A stretch of 55,473 nt of DNA from Candidatus Berkelbacteria bacterium Licking1014_7 (GTDB lineage: Bacteria; Patescibacteriota; UBA1384; GWA2-35-9; CG2-30-39-44). Positions 35,456 through 41,735 of this stretch are shown piece after piece. The position numbers were made by a program, and so were the translations under genes. The stretch lies in NCBI GenBank assembly GCA_007376535.1, contig VMGK01000001.1, forward strand, positions 1 to 55,473, in the 5' to 3' direction. The notes beneath the pieces are model-generated. The model was not told the origin of the DNA and did no database searches. It saw only the letters and a program-made list of their open reading frames with translations. How positions within the stretch are numbered: position 1 is the first letter of the stretch; each line of letters opens with the position of its first letter.

Positions 35456-36847
35456 TTAAGAATCCAAGCCCAACATTGTTGTTGGCTGAAAATAGTTAAC
35501 CCCCAAAGAATCAAGGAATCGCCCAAGCGCGCCTTGTTTCCCTATGGGCACATGGTATGGAATTACAAATTCTGGTTTAGCAAGCTGGAGCAACAACTTA
35601 ATATCTAGCTGGCTTCCGTGCCCAGAATTATGGATATTTGCCTGCGCAAACACATTCTCCGGCGGATTTGTCCCTAAGGCGCGATAGGTGCTAGGTGAAA
35701 CCACCGCATAGCCCTCCGAGCAGATAGCAGACAAACGACGCACCATTTCAACGACTGGCGCTTCGTTGCCGGGTATGATCTCACTAGACAGAATAATAGA
35801 AGCTTCCTTATGAAGGCGTAATCGCTGGCTTTCACCCAGCGAAGCTAATGTCAACACTGCGTATGGCTCGGCTTGCGATCCTGTGCAGGCAATCAGTTCA
35901 GATCCAAACCCCAAATACTCTCCATCAAACAGCTCAAGAGATTCTCCAATCCCCCAAACCGTTTCCATGGCAGTGCCTTTGGGATGAAACGAACCAATAC
36001 CCAGATCGCGCGCCTTTTTACCAATCATTTGCCAACGCTCAAGATTGGAAGCAAAACCAGATACGATAATCTGCTTCGCTCCTTTTACAAGCAAACGACC
36101 CAACACTTTGCCAACAGTGCTAACCGTCTCGTCCTCTGATTGGGTATAACCAGGGCGATCGCAGTAAAGCATATCAGCAATCACAATATCAAACGGTCTC
36201 TCAGCGCACAGCACATCAACCATCACCTGCGCCATTTGAGAGCCACCGTAATTCTCCTGCAATCGAAAATCACTCATAAACAGCACCTTAAACCACTTGT
36301 CACCCGAAAGCTTAACCTTAATGATAAAGCTCTTAGTCCCGGGGATAGAGTGAGGCACTGTAAAGCTAGTTACCTTAACAAGGTTGCTCAAACTCACGCT
36401 CGAGCACAACCCTTCAAGCTTGGCTATCTGGGGAAACTCTTGCTCGTTATACTCAAACATCGCCTCTGTCATTTTCTCACCAAATGGTGATAGATGAAGT
36501 ATCGGCAAATTATCGTCCCCAACTACTTCGCGCGCCATAGCGTAAAACTCTGGCAACGCTCCTGCATGGTCAAGGTGGCTATGGGTAATAAACAGATGCT
36601 TGATTTTGTGGAGAATATCCTTGAGCGAGTCAAGGTAATGACTACTCGATTTTGATACATGGGCTTCTTGGTCGACGATTGCGTCTTCTGCCCCTAAACT
36701 ACCGGGGGCTTTTCCGCAATCAATCTCGATCCAAAAATCCTCTTGCTTAAAATGAATCGGAAAACAATTGCGCCCAACTTCACGCAAACCTCCAAGGCAA
36801 GAAATACTCAAACAAGGATTGCTAAAAAGTCTATGATGCTTATGCAC
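35456..36847 (-). CDS. RNase J-like metallo-beta-lactamase/beta-CASP ribonuclease
   Basis: The 463-aa protein starts at GTG (36847), 7 nt after GGGAGG. It has the metallo-beta-lactamase motif THSHLDHAG (about residues 86-93), the metal aspartate in LFMSDFRL, and beta-CASP motifs FASNLERW, ACTGSQAEPYAVL and SSEIIPGNE. Late histidines are in HNSGHGSQ and PYH. These are RNase J signatures, but it is about 90 residues shorter than typical RNase J and lacks the C-terminal domain. It may be a specialised paralogue for RNA processing. It sits between GC-rich units C and D, which share a structured leader. Any functional link is speculation. Confidence 0.82.
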   Translation of the reverse strand: MHKHHRLFSNPCLSISCLGGLREVGRNCFPIHFKQEDFWIEIDCGKAPGSLGAEDAIVDQEAHVSKSSSHYLDSLKDILHKIKHLFITHSHLDHAGALPEFYAMAREVVGDDNLPILHLSPFGEKMTEAMFEYNEQEFPQIAKLEGLCSSVSLSNLVKVTSFTVPHSIPGTKSFIIKVKLSGDKWFKVLFMSDFRLQENYGGSQMAQVMVDVLCAERPFDIVIADMLYCDRPGYTQSEDETVSTVGKVLGRLLVKGAKQIIVSGFASNLERWQMIGKKARDLGIGSFHPKGTAMETVWGIGESLELFDGEYLGFGSELIACTGSQAEPYAVLTLASLGESQRLRLHKEASIILSSEIIPGNEAPVVEMVRRLSAICSEGYAVVSPSTYRALGTNPPENVFAQANIHNSGHGSQLDIKLLLQLAKPEFVIPYHVPIGKQGALGRFLDSLGVNYFQPTTMLGLDS

Positions 36848-36886
36848 TTTGGTTCCTCCCTTTTTTCGCAAGTTGTCAAAGATCAG

Positions 36887-36915
36887 TATTAAACTGAAAT
36901 AAGAAAGCTTGTTAA
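36887..36915 (-). promoter_or_regulatory. Possible promoter of the RNase J-like gene
   Basis: On the minus strand, TTAACA (36910-36915) and TTAATA (36887-36892) are 17 bp apart. The -35 abuts the MITE at 36916, so insertion of that element may have shaped this promoter. Confidence 0.4.
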
Positions 36916-37076
36916 GAGCTTGTCTGATAACTGCTCTTGAAGCGAAAATGAAATTATTTTAGGCGAAAAAGGAAAATTATGAGGAAAGGTAGCTAATGCT
37001 ACCTTGACGACTAATTTTCATTTTAGAGCCAAAATTAATCATTTGTAGCTATCAGATGTAGTTATTAGACAAGCTC
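36916..37076. mobile_element. Foldback MITE, copy 1 (161 bp)
   Basis: Terminal inverted repeats GAGCTTGTCTGATAACT / AGTTATTAGACAAGCTC are flanked by a TAA duplication (36913-36915, 37077-37079). The two halves are imperfect complements along their length, with a central GGTAGC-TAAT-GCTACC hairpin. No coding capacity. Closely matches 37291-37451. Confidence 0.88.
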
Positions 37077-37143
37077 TAAAGCCCTTTATATTTTAGTTTA
37101 AATTTTGAATAATTTTGAGATTGTAATAAATATACCATATCCC

Positions 37144-37172
37144 TTGACAAATGTCAATATCTATGATATAAT
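37144..37172 (+). promoter_or_regulatory. Consensus sigma-70 promoter of GC-rich unit D
   Basis: TTGACA at 37144-37149 and TATAAT at 37167-37172, both perfect, with a 17-bp spacer. The strongest-looking promoter in the window. Confidence 0.9.
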
Positions 37173-37194
37173 CCTAACTTAAAGTAAAAACAGA

Positions 37195-37289
37195 AACAGA
37201 TACTTGGTTTTATTCCATCGCCGTCATTCCCGAATCGAATAAAATTCGCTATCGGGAATCCATATAATCAAGCTAACTATTTGTTTCTT
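37195..37289 (+). promoter_or_regulatory. Conserved palindromic leader element (unit D)
   Basis: Partner of 34843-34936: same ends (AACAGATA ... TTTGTTTCTT), same palindromic plan and a compensatory change in the central stem. It starts about 22 nt after the -10. A MITE has inserted at its 3' end. Confidence 0.65.
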
Positions 37290-37290
37290 A

Positions 37291-37451
37291 GAGCCTGTCT
37301 AATAACTGCTCTTGAAGCGAGAATAAGATTATTTTAGGCGAAAAAGATAAATTATGAGGAAAGGTAGCTAAAGCTACATTGACGAGTAATTCATCTTTTG
37401 TAGCCAAAATAAGCTATTTACAGCTATCAGATGTAGTTATTAGACAGGCTC
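37291..37451. mobile_element. Foldback MITE, copy 2 (161 bp), inside unit D leader
   Basis: Same length and ends as copy 1 (GAGCCTGTCTAATAACT / AGTTATTAGACAGGCTC). The right-end change is mirrored by the left (CCTG/CAGG instead of CTTG/CAAG). Flanks are TTA and TTG, an imperfect 3-bp duplication. It separates the promoter and leader element from the unit D genes, so it should be transcribed as a long hairpin. Confidence 0.88.
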
Positions 37452-37518
37452 TTGCACATTGACAACTTGACAGCAAAACGCTTCGCAAAATCTGCCAAAA
37501 CCAAAGGAGGAAAATCCA

Positions 37519-38211
37519 ATGGCAGACGAATCCACAGGTACCGCAGAAGCCATCCCAGAGGGTGGTGAGGACACAAAGGTCGAGGTCGAGGACGTTGGCG
37601 AAAGCCAGACGCCCGAGACCGAGACAGACAACGAGCAGGGCGGGAAGACCGAAGAGGTCGTTGACCCTATGCCCACAGCCCTCGCCGACCTCGCGGACGA
37701 AGCGCTCCGCGCGCTCATCCACGAGATCGCATCAGATGTCGCCCTTGAAGCCCTTACGGGCTTTGGGGAAGACATAGACAAGACAACCAAGCGGATGGAT
37801 GAGGCGCGTCAAGCGCTACTCATTGAAATCCGCACCGGACGCGAGGCGTCCGAAGCCGAGGTTGTGGCTGGCGCTGCCAGCATCGTTGACAACCTCGGCA
37901 AAAGCGTTGCCCGGACCCAGTCTAGCGTGCCCGAACTCCGGGCAGAGCTGGTAAGGTCCGAGCAGGGGCTGCGCCGGGAGATCGAGGAGCTCCGAGAGGG
38001 AATGAAGTACCTCAACGACGAGCTCCAGCTCTGGAAGGGAACGGCGCAAAATCTGGCGCGGATCCTCGAAGCCCGCAAGGTGCTTCAGGAACTCCAGCCC
38101 CAGCCTGCCCCGACCCCAACCAAGACGTCCGCAAGCCCGGTATCCGCCCCGACCCAGCCCGAACCCCGGTCCGCACCCGACCTGCCCGACTTCTTACGGG
38201 ATGTGAGGTGA
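37519..38211 (+). CDS. Coiled-coil protein with C-terminal LPDFLRDVR tag (unit D gene 1)
   Basis: The 230-aa protein follows AAAGGAGG. The first 55 residues are very acidic and probably disordered. Residues about 60-185 are almost wholly helical (ADLADEALRALIHEIASDVA, ELRREL-type heptads, REEIEELREGM-like), suggesting a rod or oligomer. Residues about 190-222 are a Pro/Thr/Ser linker, and the protein ends A-P-D-L-P-D-F-L-R-D-V-R. No signal peptide or membrane helix. Strong GC-ending codon bias. First gene of the operon; no family recognised. Confidence 0.8.
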   Translation: MADESTGTAEAIPEGGEDTKVEVEDVGESQTPETETDNEQGGKTEEVVDPMPTALADLADEALRALIHEIASDVALEALTGFGEDIDKTTKRMDEARQALLIEIRTGREASEAEVVAGAASIVDNLGKSVARTQSSVPELRAELVRSEQGLRREIEELREGMKYLNDELQLWKGTAQNLARILEARKVLQELQPQPAPTPTKTSASPVSAPTQPEPRSAPDLPDFLRDVR

Positions 38212-38217
38212 GCCCCA

Positions 38218-38889
38218 GTGGCAAACCCCACATTCTTTGAAAGGATCGGCTTTGGGGAGGTGATAAGGGAGCAAAAGCAGAGAGAGGTTGAAAACGAGCT
38301 TTACGCTCGCAAGATTCAACCCCACCCTACTGCCCGTGCGCCCCAGCCCCCTCCCCAACAAACCAAACCAGTTCGCCTGCGAGGATCAGCGGAGAAAGTT
38401 TTCCGCGAGGTCTTCAAAAGCGAACCCGGCTGGAGAGGCAAACCTAACCCCAAAACCCTTCCGCTGGACATTTTGTTCGGACCAGTTCCGAGCAACCGTT
38501 ATAGCGCGAGAAATGGGGAAGGGCGTTCCCCTCGTCCTCAGGCAACTGAGGGTGTGGTGGAGTTTCGCAACTGGATCCCCGGTCACCGGGGAAAAGTTGT
38601 GATTCATCGCGAACAGCTTTCTGGCGAAGAGTACGCAAGTGCTCTTGCCGAAGCTAAAGCGATCTGGGCTTGCCCAGAGCTCCATCACAAGTACGAGGGT
38701 AAGCTGGTGTCACATCGGCAACCAGCCCCAGCACCGCCAACTTTGCCCGAATGGCTTCGCATTTCTGCGTCGGCTATCCAGCCGGCAATAGAAGCAACAT
38801 CGCAGCCACAAAGGCTAACCTCCCAGATCTTGGAGCTATGCCCAAAGCTCCTTGATTTTCGACTCGCAATGGGCAGAAAAGGTTCCTGA
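38218..38889 (+). CDS. Hypothetical protein with internal LPEWLR motif (unit D gene 2)
   Basis: The 223-aa protein starts at GTG, 6 bp after gene 1, with GAGGTGAG as ribosome binding site within the end of gene 1. A helical N terminus (FFERIGFGEVIREQKQREVE) is followed by a Pro-rich linker, a mixed domain (about 55-160) with EFRNWIPGHRGKVVIHREQL, then a Pro linker and P-P-T-L-P-E-W-L-R-I-S at about residues 168-178. About 45 further residues follow. The motif is internal here, unlike in its neighbours, so the tail may be an added segment. Bias to GC codons is weaker. Confidence 0.72.
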   Translation: MANPTFFERIGFGEVIREQKQREVENELYARKIQPHPTARAPQPPPQQTKPVRLRGSAEKVFREVFKSEPGWRGKPNPKTLPLDILFGPVPSNRYSARNGEGRSPRPQATEGVVEFRNWIPGHRGKVVIHREQLSGEEYASALAEAKAIWACPELHHKYEGKLVSHRQPAPAPPTLPEWLRISASAIQPAIEATSQPQRLTSQILELCPKLLDFRLAMGRKGS

Positions 38890-38941
38890 TTACCCTTGTT
38901 CCCAAAATCAGAATCCATTCCCCGAGGAGGGAAAACAGACC

Positions 38942-39727
38942 ATGAACCCCGTAATCACCGCCTTTCAGGCGGTCGTAAAGTACCTCTTCGCCCAAGGTGA
39001 AGAGGCGATCAGCCAGACCATCGAACTGGCAAAGAGCCAGTTCGATGCCATCACCAGCGCGCTTGCCCAAAAGACCGGGCAGGAGCTGGCGAATGTCGCT
39101 AGCGCGCTCCAAGCAATGGTCGAAGTGGAATACACCTCGATCGGGGCGTTTTGCCAAGCGGTCGAGGCAAAGATTCTGGCGAGCGCGGGAGCAACCATCC
39201 CCGCCTTCCTCGCCACCGCCCCGACCCCGACCCAAACCCCCCAGCCCAGTGCCCCCCCCACTCCGGACCAGATCACCACTGTCAAGGCGTTGGTCCGCGC
39301 CGGCGCGGACGCTGACGAAGCGTTTCGCGTCGTCTTGGGGCGGAACCAGGACGGCACCGAATGGGTGCCAACTGGCAAGCCCGGCGAGTGGGCGAAAGCC
39401 CGCCAGCTCGCCTATGGGATGACGATCATCTTGTCGATGAAGGAGGAGGAGCCCGAGGCGCTAAAATGGCTCCACCACTTTCACGACAAGACCAAGGAGG
39501 CTATCCTGCACACTGCCAAAGAGGCAGAATCGGTGCAGGACTGGCGGGAACGTCTCGTTCGGCAGTACGCGGGCGCTGTTCGCGCCCGCAAAGCGAATGA
39601 GACCGTAGTCGCGATCGGAGCGCAGTGGGGGTTCGACATCGACCTCCACACCATCGCCGACAAAGGGGAAGAAGGAGCGGAGGAAAACGGCACCACCACA
39701 GTGCCAGACTTCCTCCGTCGCTCCTAG
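38942..39727 (+). CDS. Helical protein with C-terminal VPDFLRRS tag (unit D gene 3)
   Basis: The 261-aa protein starts at ATG after GAGGAGGG; upstream in-frame codons run back through gene 2's end and are rejected. An N-terminal helical domain (about 1-85, TAFQAVVKYLFAQGEEAISQ) leads into a Pro/Thr linker (about 90-110), then a second domain (about 112-245) with Trp-rich helices (DWRERLVRQYAGAVRARKA). It ends T-T-T-V-P-D-F-L-R-R-S. A similar T-I-P-A-F-L-A sits just before the Pro linker (about 84-90). Soluble; unknown function. Confidence 0.78.
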   Translation: MNPVITAFQAVVKYLFAQGEEAISQTIELAKSQFDAITSALAQKTGQELANVASALQAMVEVEYTSIGAFCQAVEAKILASAGATIPAFLATAPTPTQTPQPSAPPTPDQITTVKALVRAGADADEAFRVVLGRNQDGTEWVPTGKPGEWAKARQLAYGMTIILSMKEEEPEALKWLHHFHDKTKEAILHTAKEAESVQDWRERLVRQYAGAVRARKANETVVAIGAQWGFDIDLHTIADKGEEGAEENGTTTVPDFLRRS

Positions 39728-39760
39728 CCCCCGCCCCGACCACCCCCGAAAGGAGTTTTA

Positions 39761-39795
39761 CTCCCCAGCCAGTGAGCTGATTACTGGCTGGGGAG
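39761..39795 (+). terminator. Strong hairpin after unit D gene 3 (no T-run)
   Basis: CTCCCCAGCCAGT pairs with ACTGGCTGGGGAG (13 bp). Without a T-run it could stabilise the mRNA 3' end or be an attenuator rather than a terminator. Confidence 0.5.
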
Positions 39796-39862
39796 ACATC
39801 CAAAATCAGCCCCTGCCTGCTTGGGTTAAAGCAGAGATCATGATGAAAGGAGGTGTCGCGCG

Positions 39863-39886
39863 ATGCGGCGCCACCTGACCATCTAG
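39863..39886 (+). other. Possible 7-codon leader peptide
   Basis: ATG CGG CGC CAC CTG ACC ATC TAG (M-R-R-H-L-T-I) follows an ideal AAAGGAGG site by 9 nt. A 12-codon alternative starts at 39843/39840 in another frame. It sits between two hairpins. It may be a chance or a degenerate gene start. The rest of 39728-40023 has no other gene. Confidence 0.25.
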
Positions 39887-39969
39887 CCCGCCGCCCACGC
39901 AAGGGCAGGCGGGCGACCCCACAACCCACCCCCCGGGGAGAGCCCACCCGGGGGAATCCCCGTCCGTCC

Positions 39970-40001
39970 CCGCCAGCAATTGCTGGCGGAGGTTTTCTTT
40001 T
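39970..40001 (+). terminator. Terminator of GC-rich unit D
   Basis: CCGCCAGCAATTGCTGGCGG, then AGGTTTTCTTTT. Confidence 0.8.
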
Positions 40002-40023
40002 GCAAAAATATAGTCCTTTAACC

Positions 40024-40052
40024 TTGACAAACGGATAAAAATATGGTACAAT
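40024..40052 (+). promoter_or_regulatory. Sigma-70 promoter of GC-rich unit E
   Basis: TTGACA at 40024-40029, TACAAT at 40047-40052, 17-bp spacer. Leader of about 35 nt. Confidence 0.85.
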
Positions 40053-40093
40053 TCAAATGTCTCAAAATCAAGAAGAAAGGTTGATGATTCGAA

Positions 40094-40546
40094 ATGTCCG
40101 AAGAGAAAGTTCGTTTTGTCCCGGCGCTCGTCGAGGCGGAGATTACCCGCCTCGGAGTGCACGATTACGGCTACGGAGACGTAGCCGTAATCGTAGAAGG
40201 GTCCCCCGATTTCCCCGACCCTGAGGTCGGGGACCAGCTGTACCTCCTTGACGGGGTAGTAATACCCGTCAAGGAATCGGGGATGCAGGTTGGGGATCGC
40301 GCCGTCATCGGCGTGATACCCAACAAAAATCCCGACGCGCCCCAGCGATTCGTCGGGATCTTCCTCCAGCGGGAGGAACTGGAGGAACCTGCTACCGCCA
40401 CCCCTGCAACCCGGCGCCTCGCCATCGAGGTTGAGGCGCCGACAGAACTCCTGCGGGACGCCAGCCGCTGGCTGGCAGACGCGCTGGCGGAGTTCGGCGA
40501 GAAGTTTCCGGAGGCGACCGCAAACCTCCGGATCCTGCCCGCCTAG
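40094..40546 (+). CDS. Hypothetical acidic protein (GC-rich unit E)
   Basis: The 150-aa protein begins MSEEKVRFVPALVEAEITRL. The first 100 residues look like a small beta-barrel (VGDQLYLLDGVVIPV, VGDRAVIGVI). After a short Ala/Thr/Pro linker, the last 40 residues are a helix (LLRDASRWLADALAEFGEKF). AGAAAGG lies 13 nt upstream of this ATG. Another ATG 10 nt upstream is closer to it but opens an incoherent frame. It lacks the LP-D/E-F-L ending of units C and D. No family recognised. Confidence 0.72.
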   Translation: MSEEKVRFVPALVEAEITRLGVHDYGYGDVAVIVEGSPDFPDPEVGDQLYLLDGVVIPVKESGMQVGDRAVIGVIPNKNPDAPQRFVGIFLQREELEEPATATPATRRLAIEVEAPTELLRDASRWLADALAEFGEKFPEATANLRILPA

Positions 40547-40578
40547 CCCTGCCCCCGCCCGCGACCAGATCTGTCTGT

Positions 40579-40615
40579 GCCCGCCCGTCCCTTTGGACGA
40601 GGCGGGCTTTTTTTA
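40579..40615 (+). terminator. Terminator of GC-rich unit E
   Basis: GCCCGCCCGTCC pairs with GGACGAGGCGGGC, followed by T7. Confidence 0.92.
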
Positions 40616-40667
40616 TAGAAAAAAAGCTAATCAGACGCGAATTAAATCGCGAATAATCACGAAATCG

Positions 40668-40706
40668 CTAATCAAATCTCTAATTTGAGCACTAATAATC
40701 GCGAAT
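40668..40706. repeat. AATCGCGAATA-type repeat after unit E
   Basis: CTAATCAAATCTCTAATTTG and ACTAATAATCGCGAATA parallel 28895-28936. Preceded by more of the same type (TCGCGAATAATCACGAAATC). A further inverted repeat CCGCCAGCTGGCGG is at about 40729-40742. Confidence 0.55.
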
Positions 40707-40806
40707 ACAAGTTTAAGAGATTGCCACTCCCGCCAGCTGGCGGAATCGCAACGACAAAAATGGCAATCGCAATGACAAAAGGTTAAAAATCTGCTACAAT
40801 TAATAT

Positions 40807-41034
40807 ATGAAACCAAACCAAAAATTTATCTGGGACTATGACGCCCAGTCGCTTGATCTAAAAAATCCGCAGGTTTTAAAATGGTATCTCGCGCGCAAAG
40901 TTAATTTTGGCGATTGGCAGTCAATTGACCATAATTTACTTAAAAAATATCTATCCCAACTTGATATTGACCCAACCTTAAAAAAAATGCTTAAAAAATA
41001 TTATGCTTACCAAGCCACAAAAACTCGCTCTTAA
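40807..41034 (+). CDS. Antitoxin-like protein paired with AbiEii
   Basis: The 75-aa protein, starting MKPNQKFIWDYDAQSLDLKN, has the DUF6922-like arrangement: FIWD near the start, then VLKWYLARKVNFGDW. Genes of this kind precede AbiEii-like nucleotidyltransferases and are thought to act as antitoxin. Its 3' end overlaps the toxin start by 32 bp, supporting co-translation. Family call is from memory of the pattern. Confidence 0.75.
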   Translation: MKPNQKFIWDYDAQSLDLKNPQVLKWYLARKVNFGDWQSIDHNLLKKYLSQLDIDPTLKKMLKKYYAYQATKTRS

Positions 41035-41638
41035 AATAATTTTTGACTCTAATCTGGCTAAAATCAGCGCTTGGGGCGGCGGGACCGCGCTATCAGAAGT
41101 GTATTTGCATCATCGTCGATCTAGCGATATAGATATAATTCTGTCTCAAATGCCACCATTAAGCGATCTAACTTTATTAGTTAAACAAATAAAATCTGCG
41201 CTCAGGGCAGGCAAGGTTATCTCTTATTCTAAAATGAATCGTTTTCAATATGTGTTTATTAGCGCAAAAACACAATTGAAACTTGAATTTGTTTTTTATC
41301 CTTTTGTAAAATTGAGCAGAATTAAACGGTGGGGAAATGTACGGGTGGAATCGCTTTTTGATATGGCTGCGTCTAAAACCTTGGCGAGTTATCAACGCCA
41401 TGAGCCAAAAGACACGGTAGATATGTATTTTTTGCTAAAAGATAAATTCCCCCTTGCCAAGTTGGTTAAGGGGGTTGAGAAAAAATTCGGCGAGACAATT
41501 GACGCGGCCCATTTGCTGGCAAAATTGACTGATAATTTAGAAAAGTGCCTGGCAATAAAACCGTTGCTGTATAAAAAATTTGATAAAAAAACCGTTGAAA
41601 AATTCTTTCAGCAAGAATTTAATCAATTAAAGTTCTAA
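41003..41638 (+). CDS. AbiEii-family nucleotidyltransferase toxin
   Basis: The 211-aa protein has the AbiEii/AbiGii signature AWGGGTALSEVYLHHRRSSD followed by IDIIL (about residues 20-45), a GSx10DxD-type nucleotidyltransferase site in the variant common to this family. Later motifs include VRVESLFDMAASKTLASYQR and DTVDMYFLL. Members form type IV toxin-antitoxin systems and some modify tRNA 3' ends. The gene overlaps its probable antitoxin and lies between unit E and the secretion cluster. Confidence 0.9.
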   Translation: MLTKPQKLALKIIFDSNLAKISAWGGGTALSEVYLHHRRSSDIDIILSQMPPLSDLTLLVKQIKSALRAGKVISYSKMNRFQYVFISAKTQLKLEFVFYPFVKLSRIKRWGNVRVESLFDMAASKTLASYQRHEPKDTVDMYFLLKDKFPLAKLVKGVEKKFGETIDAAHLLAKLTDNLEKCLAIKPLLYKKFDKKTVEKFFQQEFNQLKF

Positions 41639-41735
41639 AACTCGCCAGTCGCTGAAACCGTTTCCACCCCGTAGGTGAAAATAGAATTAGAGCAATTAGA
41701 AATTTTTGTGCTATAATACAACAAAAGGAGGAAAG

